Assembly: GCA_041784625.1 (NCBI GenBank)
Contig: JBHBDS010000002.1
Coordinates: 1 to 6,305 of the forward strand
DNA from: JAUNKE01 sp041784625
GTDB lineage: Bacteria > Bacillota > Clostridia > Peptostreptococcales > Filifactoraceae
Reading direction: 5' to 3'
Length of the DNA stretch: 6,305 bases
The translations under genes were made by a program, and so were the position numbers. Position 1 is the first letter of the stretch, and each line of letters starts with the position of its first letter. The notes under the pieces are model-generated. The model searched no databases, had not been told where the DNA came from, and saw only the letters and a list, made by a program, of their open reading frames with translations. Shown here piece by piece: positions 1 through 5,474 of the stretch.

Positions 1-266
1 AGATTACTGAAGGCACAGACGAAGCCATTGATCTTGCCATTAAGCTGTGCTTGTACTGTATGAAGACGCAGATATTCCTTGATGGAAACAAGCGAGCTTC
101 CGTGATTTTTGCAAATCAATATTTGATTGCGCATGACGGCGGGTTTTTAGTAATTCCCGAAAAAGAAGTTCCTGAGTTCAAAAAGCTGCTGGTGAAGTAT
201 TATGAAGGTGCAGATATTTCTGTGATTGCAACTTTTATGAAAGAACGATGCTGGAAGACAGTGTGA
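1..266 (+). CDS. Fic/Doc-family protein, C-terminal fragment with degenerate Fic motif
   Basis: This is the 3' end of a gene entering from the left edge. The first whole codon is at base 3, the frame stays open to the TGA at 264-266, and 87 residues are visible. Residues 23-33 read QIFLDGNKRAS and align with the Fic/Doc active-site loop HxFx(D/E)xN(G/K)R. D27, G28, N29 and R31 are present, with Lys in the Doc-like position 30. The motif's first residue, normally the catalytic His, is Gln (Q23). The later Arg of AMP-transferring Fic proteins is replaced by Val34. Fic proteins move AMP, and Doc moves phosphate, onto target protein side chains. Loss of the His would be expected to abolish or change that chemistry, which is inference. 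The tail (EVPEFKKLLVKYYEGAD, then a short helix) resembles clostridial Fic-like proteins I recall. The N-terminus, and any antitoxin helix, lie outside the window. No terminator follows directly. Confidence 0.8.
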   Translation, partial: ITEGTDEAIDLAIKLCLYCMKTQIFLDGNKRASVIFANQYLIAHDGGFLVIPEKEVPEFKKLLVKYYEGADISVIATFMKERCWKTV

Positions 267-333
267 CATCAAATAGAATGAGAAAAAATATTACAAGCAG
301 TGATTTCTAATGATTCAGCTGGACATCGCATAG

Positions 334-362
334 TTTACAAGAACTGGTTTTTCTGATAAAAT
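334..362 (+). promoter_or_regulatory. Candidate sigma-A-type promoter for hydE
   Basis: TTTACA at 334-339 (one mismatch to TTGACA) is followed after exactly 17 bases by TAAAAT at 357-362 (one mismatch to TATAAT). A TG at 354-355 gives an extended -10 (TGATAAAAT). Transcription would start near 369, leaving a leader of about 110 nt before hydE. It is the best promoter match in the spacer between the Fic-like gene and hydE. This rests on sequence match only. Confidence 0.5.
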
Positions 363-397
363 TATCTCAAGAACTCGCTGACCTCAAAGCGTTGTGC

Positions 398-444
398 AAG
401 GAGGAATGCTGTTTTTCATTGTAGAATTTCATCAATGGCGATAG
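398..444 (+). other. Possible leader mini-ORF behind a perfect Shine-Dalgarno
   Basis: AAGGAGG at 398-404 is a full anti-16S match inside the hydE leader. One base later ATG (406-408) opens a 12-codon frame, MLFFIVEFHQWR, that ends with TAG at 442-444, just two bases before the terminator hairpin. Such a placement would suit a leader peptide. Against it, the one-base gap between Shine-Dalgarno and ATG is far too short for normal initiation. The AAGGAGG may instead be a protein- or RNA-binding element, a remnant, or chance. CATTG (417-421) and CAATG (433-437) within it could form a small hairpin. Confidence 0.2.
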
Positions 445-446
445 AG

Positions 447-468
447 GCAGGTTTGACCTGCTTTTTTT
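447..468 (+). terminator. Intrinsic terminator hairpin immediately before hydE
   Basis: GCAGGT (447-452) and ACCTGC (456-461) form a perfect 6-bp stem with a TTG loop, followed by seven T at 462-468. Upstream purines (443-446) can extend the stem into the T run. It may end transcripts from the Fic-like gene. It also lies downstream of the best promoter candidate for hydE and only 12 bases before the hydE ATG, so it could act as a conditional terminator (attenuator) in the hydE leader. That role is inferred from position. Confidence 0.65.
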
Positions 469-480
469 GTTAGGAGTAGT

Positions 481-1491
481 ATGGAGAAGGCAGAACAATT
501 TTTGAAAAAATACCATGCGCAGGGGATCGATTCGATTACGGAGGACGATTTAGAGTTGGTGCTGGGAGCAGAAGATTTTTCAAAAATTATTGAGCTGGCT
601 GATTGTCTGCGGCGAGAAAATTTTGGCGACATCATCGATATTCGAGCGATATTGGAGTTTTCGAATTGTTGTCGTCGCGCTTGTCGCTACTGTGGGCTTA
701 ATCGGGCGAATAAAGATGTTCAGCGGTATCGGATGGAAGCGGAGGAGATTGTTGATGTGGTGGCACAGGCAGCAGCAGCGGGCTATCGTACCATTGTTTT
801 GCAGTCGGGGGAAGATCCTTTTTATACCAGTGAAATGATTTGTGACATCGTGAAGAGAATCAAATCAAGGACGGATATATTTATCACGCTGAGCATCGGC
901 GAGAGAGCTCTCGAAGATTACGAAGCATTTGCCAAGATTGGAGCGGATCGCTACTTGCTTAAACACGAAACGGCGGATGCTGCGCTCTACGACTTGCTGC
1001 ACCCTTGCGGCACACTGGAGAATCGAGTTCGTTGTCTCAACAAGACCAAATCGCTCGGCTACGAGACGGGCAGCGGTTTTATGATTGGATTGCCCCATCA
1101 GACGAATCGCACGATTGCCAAGGATGTACTCCTGCTCAAAAAAATTGGCTGCGATATGGCTGGGATCGGGCCATTTATCCCAAGTCCAGGAACCACTTTG
1201 AGCGAGCATCCAGCAGGAAGCATTGAGCTGACAAAACGGGCGGTTGCGCTGACGAGACTGCTCTTGCCAAAAGCAAATCTGCCTGCCACAACATCGCTTG
1301 GGGTACTCGATAACGACGCAAAAAACTCGATTTTTTCGTGCGGGGCAAATGTAATTATGCGCAAGGTCACGCCACAAAAATACGAGGAGCACTACAGCAT
1401 TTATCCGAATCAGATTAAGGTAAAGGATATTGTAAAGGAACGTCAGGATTTGGAAGAGATGATACGCTCGCTCGGACGGATTCCGAGGTGA
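481..1491 (+). CDS. hydE: [FeFe]-hydrogenase maturase HydE, radical SAM enzyme
   Basis: 336 residues. HydE is a cytoplasmic radical SAM enzyme needed to build the 2Fe subcluster of [FeFe]-hydrogenase; current models have it act on the Fe(CO)2(CN)-cysteine product of HydG. The [4Fe-4S]/SAM motif is C64-x3-C68-x2-C71 within EFSNCCRRACRYCGLNR. Other HydE hallmarks are QSGEDP (108-113), LSIGER (137-142), GADRYLLKHETA (154-165), a GIGPFIPSPGTTL block and CGANVIM (287-293). The start is ATG 481, preceded by AGGAG (472-476). The C-terminal cysteines that bind a second cluster in Thermotoga maritima HydE are absent: the matching stretch reads IKVKDIVKERQDLEEMI. That cluster is reported as dispensable, so activity is expected. 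HydE belongs to the same superfamily as biotin synthase, but the conserved blocks and the neighbouring hydG and hydF settle the assignment. Confidence 0.96.
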   Translation: MEKAEQFLKKYHAQGIDSITEDDLELVLGAEDFSKIIELADCLRRENFGDIIDIRAILEFSNCCRRACRYCGLNRANKDVQRYRMEAEEIVDVVAQAAAAGYRTIVLQSGEDPFYTSEMICDIVKRIKSRTDIFITLSIGERALEDYEAFAKIGADRYLLKHETADAALYDLLHPCGTLENRVRCLNKTKSLGYETGSGFMIGLPHQTNRTIAKDVLLLKKIGCDMAGIGPFIPSPGTTLSEHPAGSIELTKRAVALTRLLLPKANLPATTSLGVLDNDAKNSIFSCGANVIMRKVTPQKYEEHYSIYPNQIKVKDIVKERQDLEEMIRSLGRIPR

Positions 1492-1509
1492 TGAGAGGCT
1501 TGTAGTGGT

Positions 1510-1587
1510 ATGAATAATCAAACAACAGCGGCAAATGTCGGAGCAAAAAGCGCAAACAAAAATTTTGAGGGGAATAACTTCCGCTGA
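1510..1587 (+). other. Possible 25-codon ORF in the hydE-hydG spacer
   Basis: ATG 1510 opens a 25-residue frame rich in Asn, Ala and Lys, ending in EGNNFR before TGA 1585-1587. A GAGAGG-like purine stretch near 1494-1499 lies about 10 bases upstream, a weak ribosome site. No homology is recognised. The 153-nt spacer is unusually long for this gene set, so it holds either a small gene or untranslated leader. Inverted CAGCGG (1526-1531) and CCGCTG (1581-1586) lie inside the frame near its ends. I see no terminator here, so hydG probably shares the hydE transcript. Confidence 0.15.
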
Positions 1588-1648
1588 ATCAATTGGGAAA
1601 TGAAATAGAATAATTTGGATATTTTTAGGTTAGGTTAACTAGGTATGG

Positions 1649-1657
1649 AAGGAGAGG
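1649..1657 (+). promoter_or_regulatory. Ribosome binding site that fixes the hydG start
   Basis: AAGGAG (1649-1654) sits five bases before ATG 1660 and supports that start. The alternative in-frame ATG at 1645 would place this Shine-Dalgarno inside the coding sequence and has only a weak AGG upstream. The protein from 1660 begins MYNPKS, as I recall for HydG homologues. Confidence 0.85.
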
Positions 1658-1659
1658 TT

Positions 1660-3078
1660 ATGTACAATCCAAAGTCGATGAAAGCAGAAGAATTTATCTG
1701 CCATCAAGAAATTTTAGACAGCATCGAGTATGCAAAACAAAATAAGGATAACAAAAAGCTGATTGCGGAAATTTTGGAGAAAGCAAAAGAAAAAAATGGT
1801 CTGACGCATCGTGAGGCACTCGTGTTGCTGGAGTGTGAGGACGAGGAAGTTTGGGCGGATATTTTTGCTCTAGCAAAACAAATCAAAGATTATATCTATG
1901 GCAAGCGTATCGTCATGTTTGCGCCGCTATATCTTTCCAACTATTGCATCAACGGCTGCACCTACTGTCCGTATCATATGAAGAACAAACATATCAAGCG
2001 CAAAAAGTTGACGCAGGATGAAATTCGTCGTGAAGTGATGGCACTCCAAGATATGGGGCACAAGAGGCTTGCGTTGGAGGCGGGAGAAGATCCAGAGCAT
2101 TCGCCAATCGAATATATTTTGGAGAGTATCGACACGATTTATTCGATCAAACATAAAAACGGCGAGATTCGACGTGTCAATGTCAATATCGCAGCGACTA
2201 CGGTGGAAAATTATCGCAAGCTGAAAGATGCTGGAATCGGGACGTACATTTTGTTCCAAGAGACATATCACAAGCCGACTTACGAGGAACTTCATCCGAC
2301 GGGGCCAAAACATAATTACGCATATCACACCGAGGCGATGGATCGTGCGATGGAGGGCGGGATTGATGACGTCGGCGTGGGTGTGCTGTTTGGTCTCTAC
2401 CAATATCGCTATGATTTTGCGGGGTTACTCATGCATGCTGAGCATCTCGAGGCGGTGTTTGGCGTGGGACCGCACACGATTTCGGTGCCGAGAATAAGAC
2501 CGGCGGATGATATTGACGTCAAAGATTTTCCAGAGGCAATTACCGATGCACTTTTCAAAAAAATTGTGGCGCTGTTCCGCATCGTTGCACCTTATGCCGG
2601 GATTATCGTTTCGACCAGAGAGAGCAAAAAATCTCGGGAGCAAGTGCTCGAAATCGGCGTGTCGCAAATCTCTGGCGGTTCGTCTACCTCGGTCGGAGGC
2701 TATGCGGAGAAAGAAGATCCAGAAGAAAGCTCGGCGCAATTTGATGTGGACGACACGAGAACATTGGATGAGATCATTCATTGGCTGCTGGAGCTCGGCT
2801 ATGTGCCAAGTTTTTGCACGGCTTGCTATCGTGAGGGAAGAACGGGCGATCGATTTATGCGACTTGCAAAATCGGGACAAATTGGCAATGTTTGTCAGCC
2901 GAACTCTTTGATGACGCTCAAAGAATATCTGCTCGACTATGCGAGCGAAGATACTAAAAAACTCGGCGAAGAAGTGATTGCAGCTGAAATCGAGCGAATC
3001 GAGCATCCGACCGTCAAACAAAAAGCTCAGGAATATATCGACCAGCTTGAAGGCGGCAAAAGAGATTTTCGATTCTAG
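1660..3078 (+). CDS. hydG: [FeFe]-hydrogenase maturase HydG, tyrosine lyase
   Basis: 472 residues from ATG 1660, the usual HydG length. HydG is a radical SAM enzyme that cleaves L-tyrosine to p-cresol and dehydroglycine, then converts the latter to CO and CN- bound to iron, supplying ligands for the H-cluster. The N-terminal SAM cluster motif is C96-x3-C100-x2-C103 (CINGCTYC). The HydG-specific C-terminal cluster motif is C386-x2-C389-x22-C412 (SFCTACYREGR ... GNVCQPNS), which binds the [4Fe-4S] cluster carrying the dangler iron. This motif separates HydG from the related ThiH, which lacks it. Conserved blocks AGEDPEHSP, FQETYHKPTYEELHP, GVGVLFGLYQYRYDF and GPHTISVPRIRPA are all present. hydF begins eight bases after the stop, so the two are translationally linked. 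The gene appears intact. Confidence 0.97.
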   Translation: MYNPKSMKAEEFICHQEILDSIEYAKQNKDNKKLIAEILEKAKEKNGLTHREALVLLECEDEEVWADIFALAKQIKDYIYGKRIVMFAPLYLSNYCINGCTYCPYHMKNKHIKRKKLTQDEIRREVMALQDMGHKRLALEAGEDPEHSPIEYILESIDTIYSIKHKNGEIRRVNVNIAATTVENYRKLKDAGIGTYILFQETYHKPTYEELHPTGPKHNYAYHTEAMDRAMEGGIDDVGVGVLFGLYQYRYDFAGLLMHAEHLEAVFGVGPHTISVPRIRPADDIDVKDFPEAITDALFKKIVALFRIVAPYAGIIVSTRESKKSREQVLEIGVSQISGGSSTSVGGYAEKEDPEESSAQFDVDDTRTLDEIIHWLLELGYVPSFCTACYREGRTGDRFMRLAKSGQIGNVCQPNSLMTLKEYLLDYASEDTKKLGEEVIAAEIERIEHPTVKQKAQEYIDQLEGGKRDFRF

Positions 3079-3086
3079 GAGAGCAT

Positions 3087-4262
3087 ATGAACGAAACACC
3101 AAGAGCCAATCGAACGCATATTGCGATTTTTGGGCGAGCCAATTCGGGCAAATCATCCTTTATCAACGCATTGACCAATCAACAAATTTCGCTTGTCTCG
3201 GAGCAACGGGGCACGACAACCGACCCTGTGTACAAGTCGATGGAGCTTCATCCGCTCGGGCCTTGTGTGCTGATTGATACAGCAGGATTTGACGATGAAA
3301 CTTTGCTCGGGAATCAGCGTATCGAGGCGACTAAAAAAGTAATCGACAAAACAGATATCGCTATCGTTCTTTTTGCGGAAGAAGATATAGCCAAAGAAAA
3401 AGAATGGCTGGAGCTGCTTTCAAAATCAAAAATTCCAACAGTTGCACTGATCAACAAGATGGACTTGATCGACCATGTGAAACTTGGGGAAAAAATCAAA
3501 ACGGAGCTTGGAATCGAAGCAGCGCCGATCTCTGCGCTTGAAAAAATAAATATTGAACTGGCGAGGGAAAAAATTGTCCAAGCGAGCAAGGTTGAAAAAG
3601 AAATCTCGATCTGCGGACATTTGGTGAGCGCTGAGGATGTGGTGCTCCTCGTGATGCCGCAGGATATACAAGCGCCAAAGGGGCGACTCATTCTGCCGCA
3701 AGTACAGACGATTCGAGATTTACTCGACAATCGTTGCATTGTTCTTTCGGCGACGGTGGATAATCTGAAGCAAGCACTCGATTGCCTCAAAAATCCACCG
3801 AAACTTATTATCACAGACTCGCAAGTTTTTCCAATCGTGCGAGATCTCAAACCCGTGGAGTCGCAGCTGACTTCGTTCTCCGTGCTGTTCTCTCGCTACA
3901 AAGGTGATGTGGATCTCTTCATCGAAGGCGCAAAAGCGATGGATAATCTCCAGGCAGGCGATAAGGTCGTGATTGCCGAAGCGTGCACGCACAACCCACA
4001 AGATGGCGACATCGGGCGAATCAAAATCCCTGCGATGCTCCGAAAAAAATATGGAGAGCTCGACATCGAGGTGGTCAGCGGAGCAGATTTTCCCGAGAGT
4101 TTCGAGAATATCAAACTGGTGATCCATTGCGGCGGCTGTATGTTCAATCGAAAGCATGTGATGAGCCGTATCGAAAAAGCGCAAAAAGCTGGCGTGCCAA
4201 TCACCAACTACGGCATCGCCATCGCCTACATGAACAATATGATGGATAGCATTACGCATTAG
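3087..4262 (+). CDS. hydF: [FeFe]-hydrogenase maturation GTPase HydF
   Basis: 391 residues. HydF is the GTPase and iron-sulfur scaffold on which the 2Fe subcluster precursor is completed and from which it is passed to apo-hydrogenase HydA. The N-terminal GTPase domain shows P-loop GRANSGKSS (16-24), RGTTTDP (41-47), DTAG (64-67), NKMD (123-126) and a G5-like SAL (149-151). The middle, about 175-270, is the dimerisation domain (PQDIQAPKGRLILPQVQTIRDLLD). The C-terminal cluster domain carries C300-x-H302 (EACTHNPQDGDIGR) and H347-C348-x2-C351 (HCGGC), the HydF cluster ligands. The start is ATG 3087, preceded by AGGAGAG (3077-3083), which overlaps the hydG stop codon. It resembles Era/MnmE-type GTPases at the N-terminus, but the HCGGC domain is diagnostic. 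It is the last gene of the hyd operon, and a terminator follows about 130 bases later. Confidence 0.97.
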   Translation: MNETPRANRTHIAIFGRANSGKSSFINALTNQQISLVSEQRGTTTDPVYKSMELHPLGPCVLIDTAGFDDETLLGNQRIEATKKVIDKTDIAIVLFAEEDIAKEKEWLELLSKSKIPTVALINKMDLIDHVKLGEKIKTELGIEAAPISALEKINIELAREKIVQASKVEKEISICGHLVSAEDVVLLVMPQDIQAPKGRLILPQVQTIRDLLDNRCIVLSATVDNLKQALDCLKNPPKLIITDSQVFPIVRDLKPVESQLTSFSVLFSRYKGDVDLFIEGAKAMDNLQAGDKVVIAEACTHNPQDGDIGRIKIPAMLRKKYGELDIEVVSGADFPESFENIKLVIHCGGCMFNRKHVMSRIEKAQKAGVPITNYGIAIAYMNNMMDSITH

Positions 4263-4359
4263 AAAAGATAGATTGAAGCTTTGCATTAAGTGAAGACAAG
4301 TGATGTGAATGTAGCAGAAAAAGCTAATTCGCCACTCTAAGGACAAGTTATGCTAACAA

Positions 4360-4382
4360 CATTCTATCATTTTAATAGAATG
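4360..4382. repeat. Perfect 8-bp inverted repeat upstream of the hyd terminator
   Basis: CATTCTAT (4360-4367) and ATAGAATG (4375-4382) are exact inverted copies around a 7-base A/T-rich loop. With no T run after it, this is not itself a terminator. It could be an operator, an mRNA 3' stabilising hairpin, or chance in AT-rich DNA. Confidence 0.4.
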
Positions 4383-4390
4383 AACAACCG

Positions 4391-4437
4391 ACCAACCCCA
4401 GCTGCGGAAATTTCCGACACTTTGTGGTTGGTTTTTT
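4391..4437 (+). terminator. Intrinsic terminator of the hyd operon
   Basis: ACCAACC (4391-4397) pairs with GGTTGGT (4426-4432), followed by a T run to 4437. Inside the loop lies the 12-base perfect palindrome CGGAAATTTCCG (4405-4416), which can form its own short stem and give a two-tier hairpin. It lies about 130 bases past the hydF stop and before the lipoprotein gene, so it marks the end of the hyd transcription unit. Confidence 0.8.
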
Positions 4438-4571
4438 GTCAAAAAAAAGAAAGAAAATATAAAAAGACATTTCTGCTTTGGAACATTTATGTTAATATTT
4501 TTGGGACTAATAAATATTCTTAATAATAAGTGGGTAAAAAGATCCCAACAATAAATCGACTGAGGTGTAAA

Positions 4572-5216
4572 ATGAAAAGAATAATTGGAGTAATGCTCGG
4601 ACTGTTCCTGTTGGTCGGCTGCAGTTCGGCGCAGCAGAGTACCTTAGAGCTGCCAGCAAAGGAGCAGGTGAGCAGTGTAGAGTTGGCGATGGTGCCAGCG
4701 GTTGCGAGTGTTGTGACAAAGGGCGACAGTAATTTTGTTGAAGAATTGCTTGCGGATCTAGCAACTGCGAAATCGACCAAGCAGGAGTCCGTGAACGATA
4801 AGCCTGTAAATGCAGAGAATATCGTATCCGTGACATTGGTCGCAGATAAAGATGTTCGAGGATATTTTTATCAAAAGGATGGAAAATACTATTTTGAAAT
4901 TCCATACAACGGCATTTGGGAGATCGACCAGTTGGTATATAACAAATACTATCAACTGACCGAGAGCGAGCAGCAAATTGTGCGTATGGTGAGAATCGAC
5001 GGAAAATTGTTCTTTGATGTTAATCGGCCAGTTATCAATGGGCCGACTTGTGGCACTCAGGACGGACTGATTTCGTCCACCGTGGCGAGTGACCAGATTC
5101 CGACGGAAGATAATCAGTCCAACTTTGGCGTGGATTATCAATGGCAATACGGCGGAATGAATGTCATCAACATCATGGTAGACGACGGTTGGATGGCATT
5201 TGAAGCGAGAGACTAA
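4572..5216 (+). CDS. Secreted lipoprotein with DUF5301-like domain
   Basis: 214 residues from ATG 4572, chosen because GAGGTG (4562-4567) lies just upstream and the protein then begins with a textbook lipoprotein signal. The signal is MKR, a hydrophobic stretch (4-16), then the lipobox LVGC with lipidated Cys17. A GTG at 4530 would add 14 residues ahead of the signal and is less likely. The mature protein should be anchored to the outer face of the cytoplasmic membrane. Residues about 24-126 (LELPAKEQVSSVEL, then KSTKQESVNDKPVN, then GKYYFEIPYNGIWEID) match my memory of DUF5301, a Firmicutes domain of unknown function. Residues about 128-214 are not recognised; they hold one Cys (GPTCGTQDG) and end in aromatic and acidic residues. 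No enzymatic motif is visible. It is a single-gene unit with terminators on both sides, and its function is unknown. Confidence 0.85.
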   Translation: MKRIIGVMLGLFLLVGCSSAQQSTLELPAKEQVSSVELAMVPAVASVVTKGDSNFVEELLADLATAKSTKQESVNDKPVNAENIVSVTLVADKDVRGYFYQKDGKYYFEIPYNGIWEIDQLVYNKYYQLTESEQQIVRMVRIDGKLFFDVNRPVINGPTCGTQDGLISSTVASDQIPTEDNQSNFGVDYQWQYGGMNVINIMVDDGWMAFEARD

Positions 5217-5252
5217 AAGCCGAAAACCGATTTGCAGTGACAAAAAGTCTTG

Positions 5253-5327
5253 TGTTTCATCTCGAAAAAGCTGGCAACCAGGCAGCATCAAGCGAGTATG
5301 CTCGAGTGCCAGCGATCAAATGAAACA
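5253..5327. repeat. Nested inverted repeats between convergent genes
   Basis: The outer arms are TGTTTCAT (5253-5260) and ATGAAACA (5320-5327), 8 bp and exact. The middle arms are GCTGGCA (5270-5276) and TGCCAGC (5307-5313), 7 bp and exact. The innermost arms are CGAG (5293-5296) and CTCG (5301-5304) with a 4-base loop. The three are properly nested, so a single RNA from either strand could fold into one long interrupted stem. Part of it acts as a minus-strand terminator (see 5265-5313). A small structured RNA or a decayed miniature element is also possible. Confidence 0.55.
5265..5313 (-). terminator. Candidate terminator for the minus-strand activase gene
   Basis: Read on the minus strand, GCTGGCA (5313-5307) and TGCCAGC (5276-5270) form a 7-bp GC-rich stem with a 30-base loop that holds its own small hairpin. 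Five T follow (complement of 5265-5269). It lies about 160 bases past the stop codon of the minus-strand gene. The loop is long and the T run short, so efficiency is uncertain. Confidence 0.5.
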
Positions 5328-5329
5328 AT

Positions 5330-5372
5330 AATCCCCAGAAACTAGAAAATCTAGTCGCTGGGGATTTGTTTT
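5330..5372 (+). terminator. Intrinsic terminator of the lipoprotein gene
   Basis: AATCCCCAG (5330-5338) pairs perfectly with CTGGGGATT (5358-5366). Inside, ACTAG (5341-5345) pairs with CTAGT (5351-5355) around AAAAT. The tail on the + strand reads TTTGTTTT. The minus-strand tail is poorer (TTATTGTTT), so this mainly terminates rightward transcription from the lipoprotein gene, with possible weak action on the convergent gene. Confidence 0.8.
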
Positions 5373-5394
5373 ATACAGAATAGATACACAGAGT

Positions 5395-5472
5395 CTATCT
5401 GAAATTGCTACCACAAACGTCAATCCCTATGAAATCATCTGCATGGATTGGCGTGTTGTTGGCTGAATGCAT
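5395..5472 (-). other. Possible 25-codon ORF directly after the activase stop
   Basis: On the minus strand, ATG 5472 lies two bases after the TAA of the activase-like gene and opens a 25-residue frame ending in IDVCGSNFR before TAG 5397-5395. The spacing would permit translational reinitiation, but no Shine-Dalgarno is present and no family is recognised. It could equally be old coding sequence or chance. Confidence 0.12.
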
Positions 5473-5474
5473 TT

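Larger units (their letters stand above)
4263..4571. other. Intergenic region between hydF and the lipoprotein gene
   Basis: This 309-base stretch has no supported gene. It contains a short perfect hairpin (4360-4382), the hyd operon terminator (4391-4437), and then a very AT-rich tract (4441-4530) that probably holds the lipoprotein promoter. Partial matches exist (TTAATA 4492-4497 with TATTCT 4515-4520 at 17 bases, and an extended -10-like TGTTAATAT at 4490-4498), but none stands out. The lipoprotein gene has a GAGGTG ribosome site at 4562-4567. Confidence 0.6.

Noticed and set aside
267..480. Known metabolite riboswitch or T-box in the hydE leader
   Set aside because: The leader is only about 110 nt, and I see no conserved core such as a SAM, TPP, FMN or T-box element. 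Only the promoter match, the Shine-Dalgarno-like site and the terminator hairpin can be supported.
865..1521. Long minus-strand open frame over hydE (218 codons), with similar ones over hydG (243 codons) and hydF (208 codons)
   Set aside because: They are antisense to genes with unmistakable conserved motifs, show no domain of their own, and have no convincing start signals. They are shadow frames.
1645..1659. ATG 1645 as the hydG start
   Set aside because: The strong AAGGAG at 1649-1654 lies downstream of it and serves ATG 1660, whose product starts as expected for HydG.
1660..3078. ThiH (thiazole synthesis tyrosine lyase) as the identity of this radical SAM protein
   Set aside because: The C-terminal C-x2-C-x22-C cluster motif and the flanking hydE and hydF genes identify HydG; ThiH lacks the motif.
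4350..4523. 57-codon + strand ORF downstream of hydF, with AAGGA shortly upstream of its ATG
   Set aside because: It runs straight through the hyd operon terminator and the A-rich tract after it, and its composition follows those structures. It has no recognisable family, so it is best read as chance.
4530..4571. GTG 4530 as an alternative start of the lipoprotein
   Set aside because: It would put 14 charged residues before a standard lipoprotein signal and has no good ribosome site, whereas ATG 4572 follows GAGGTG.
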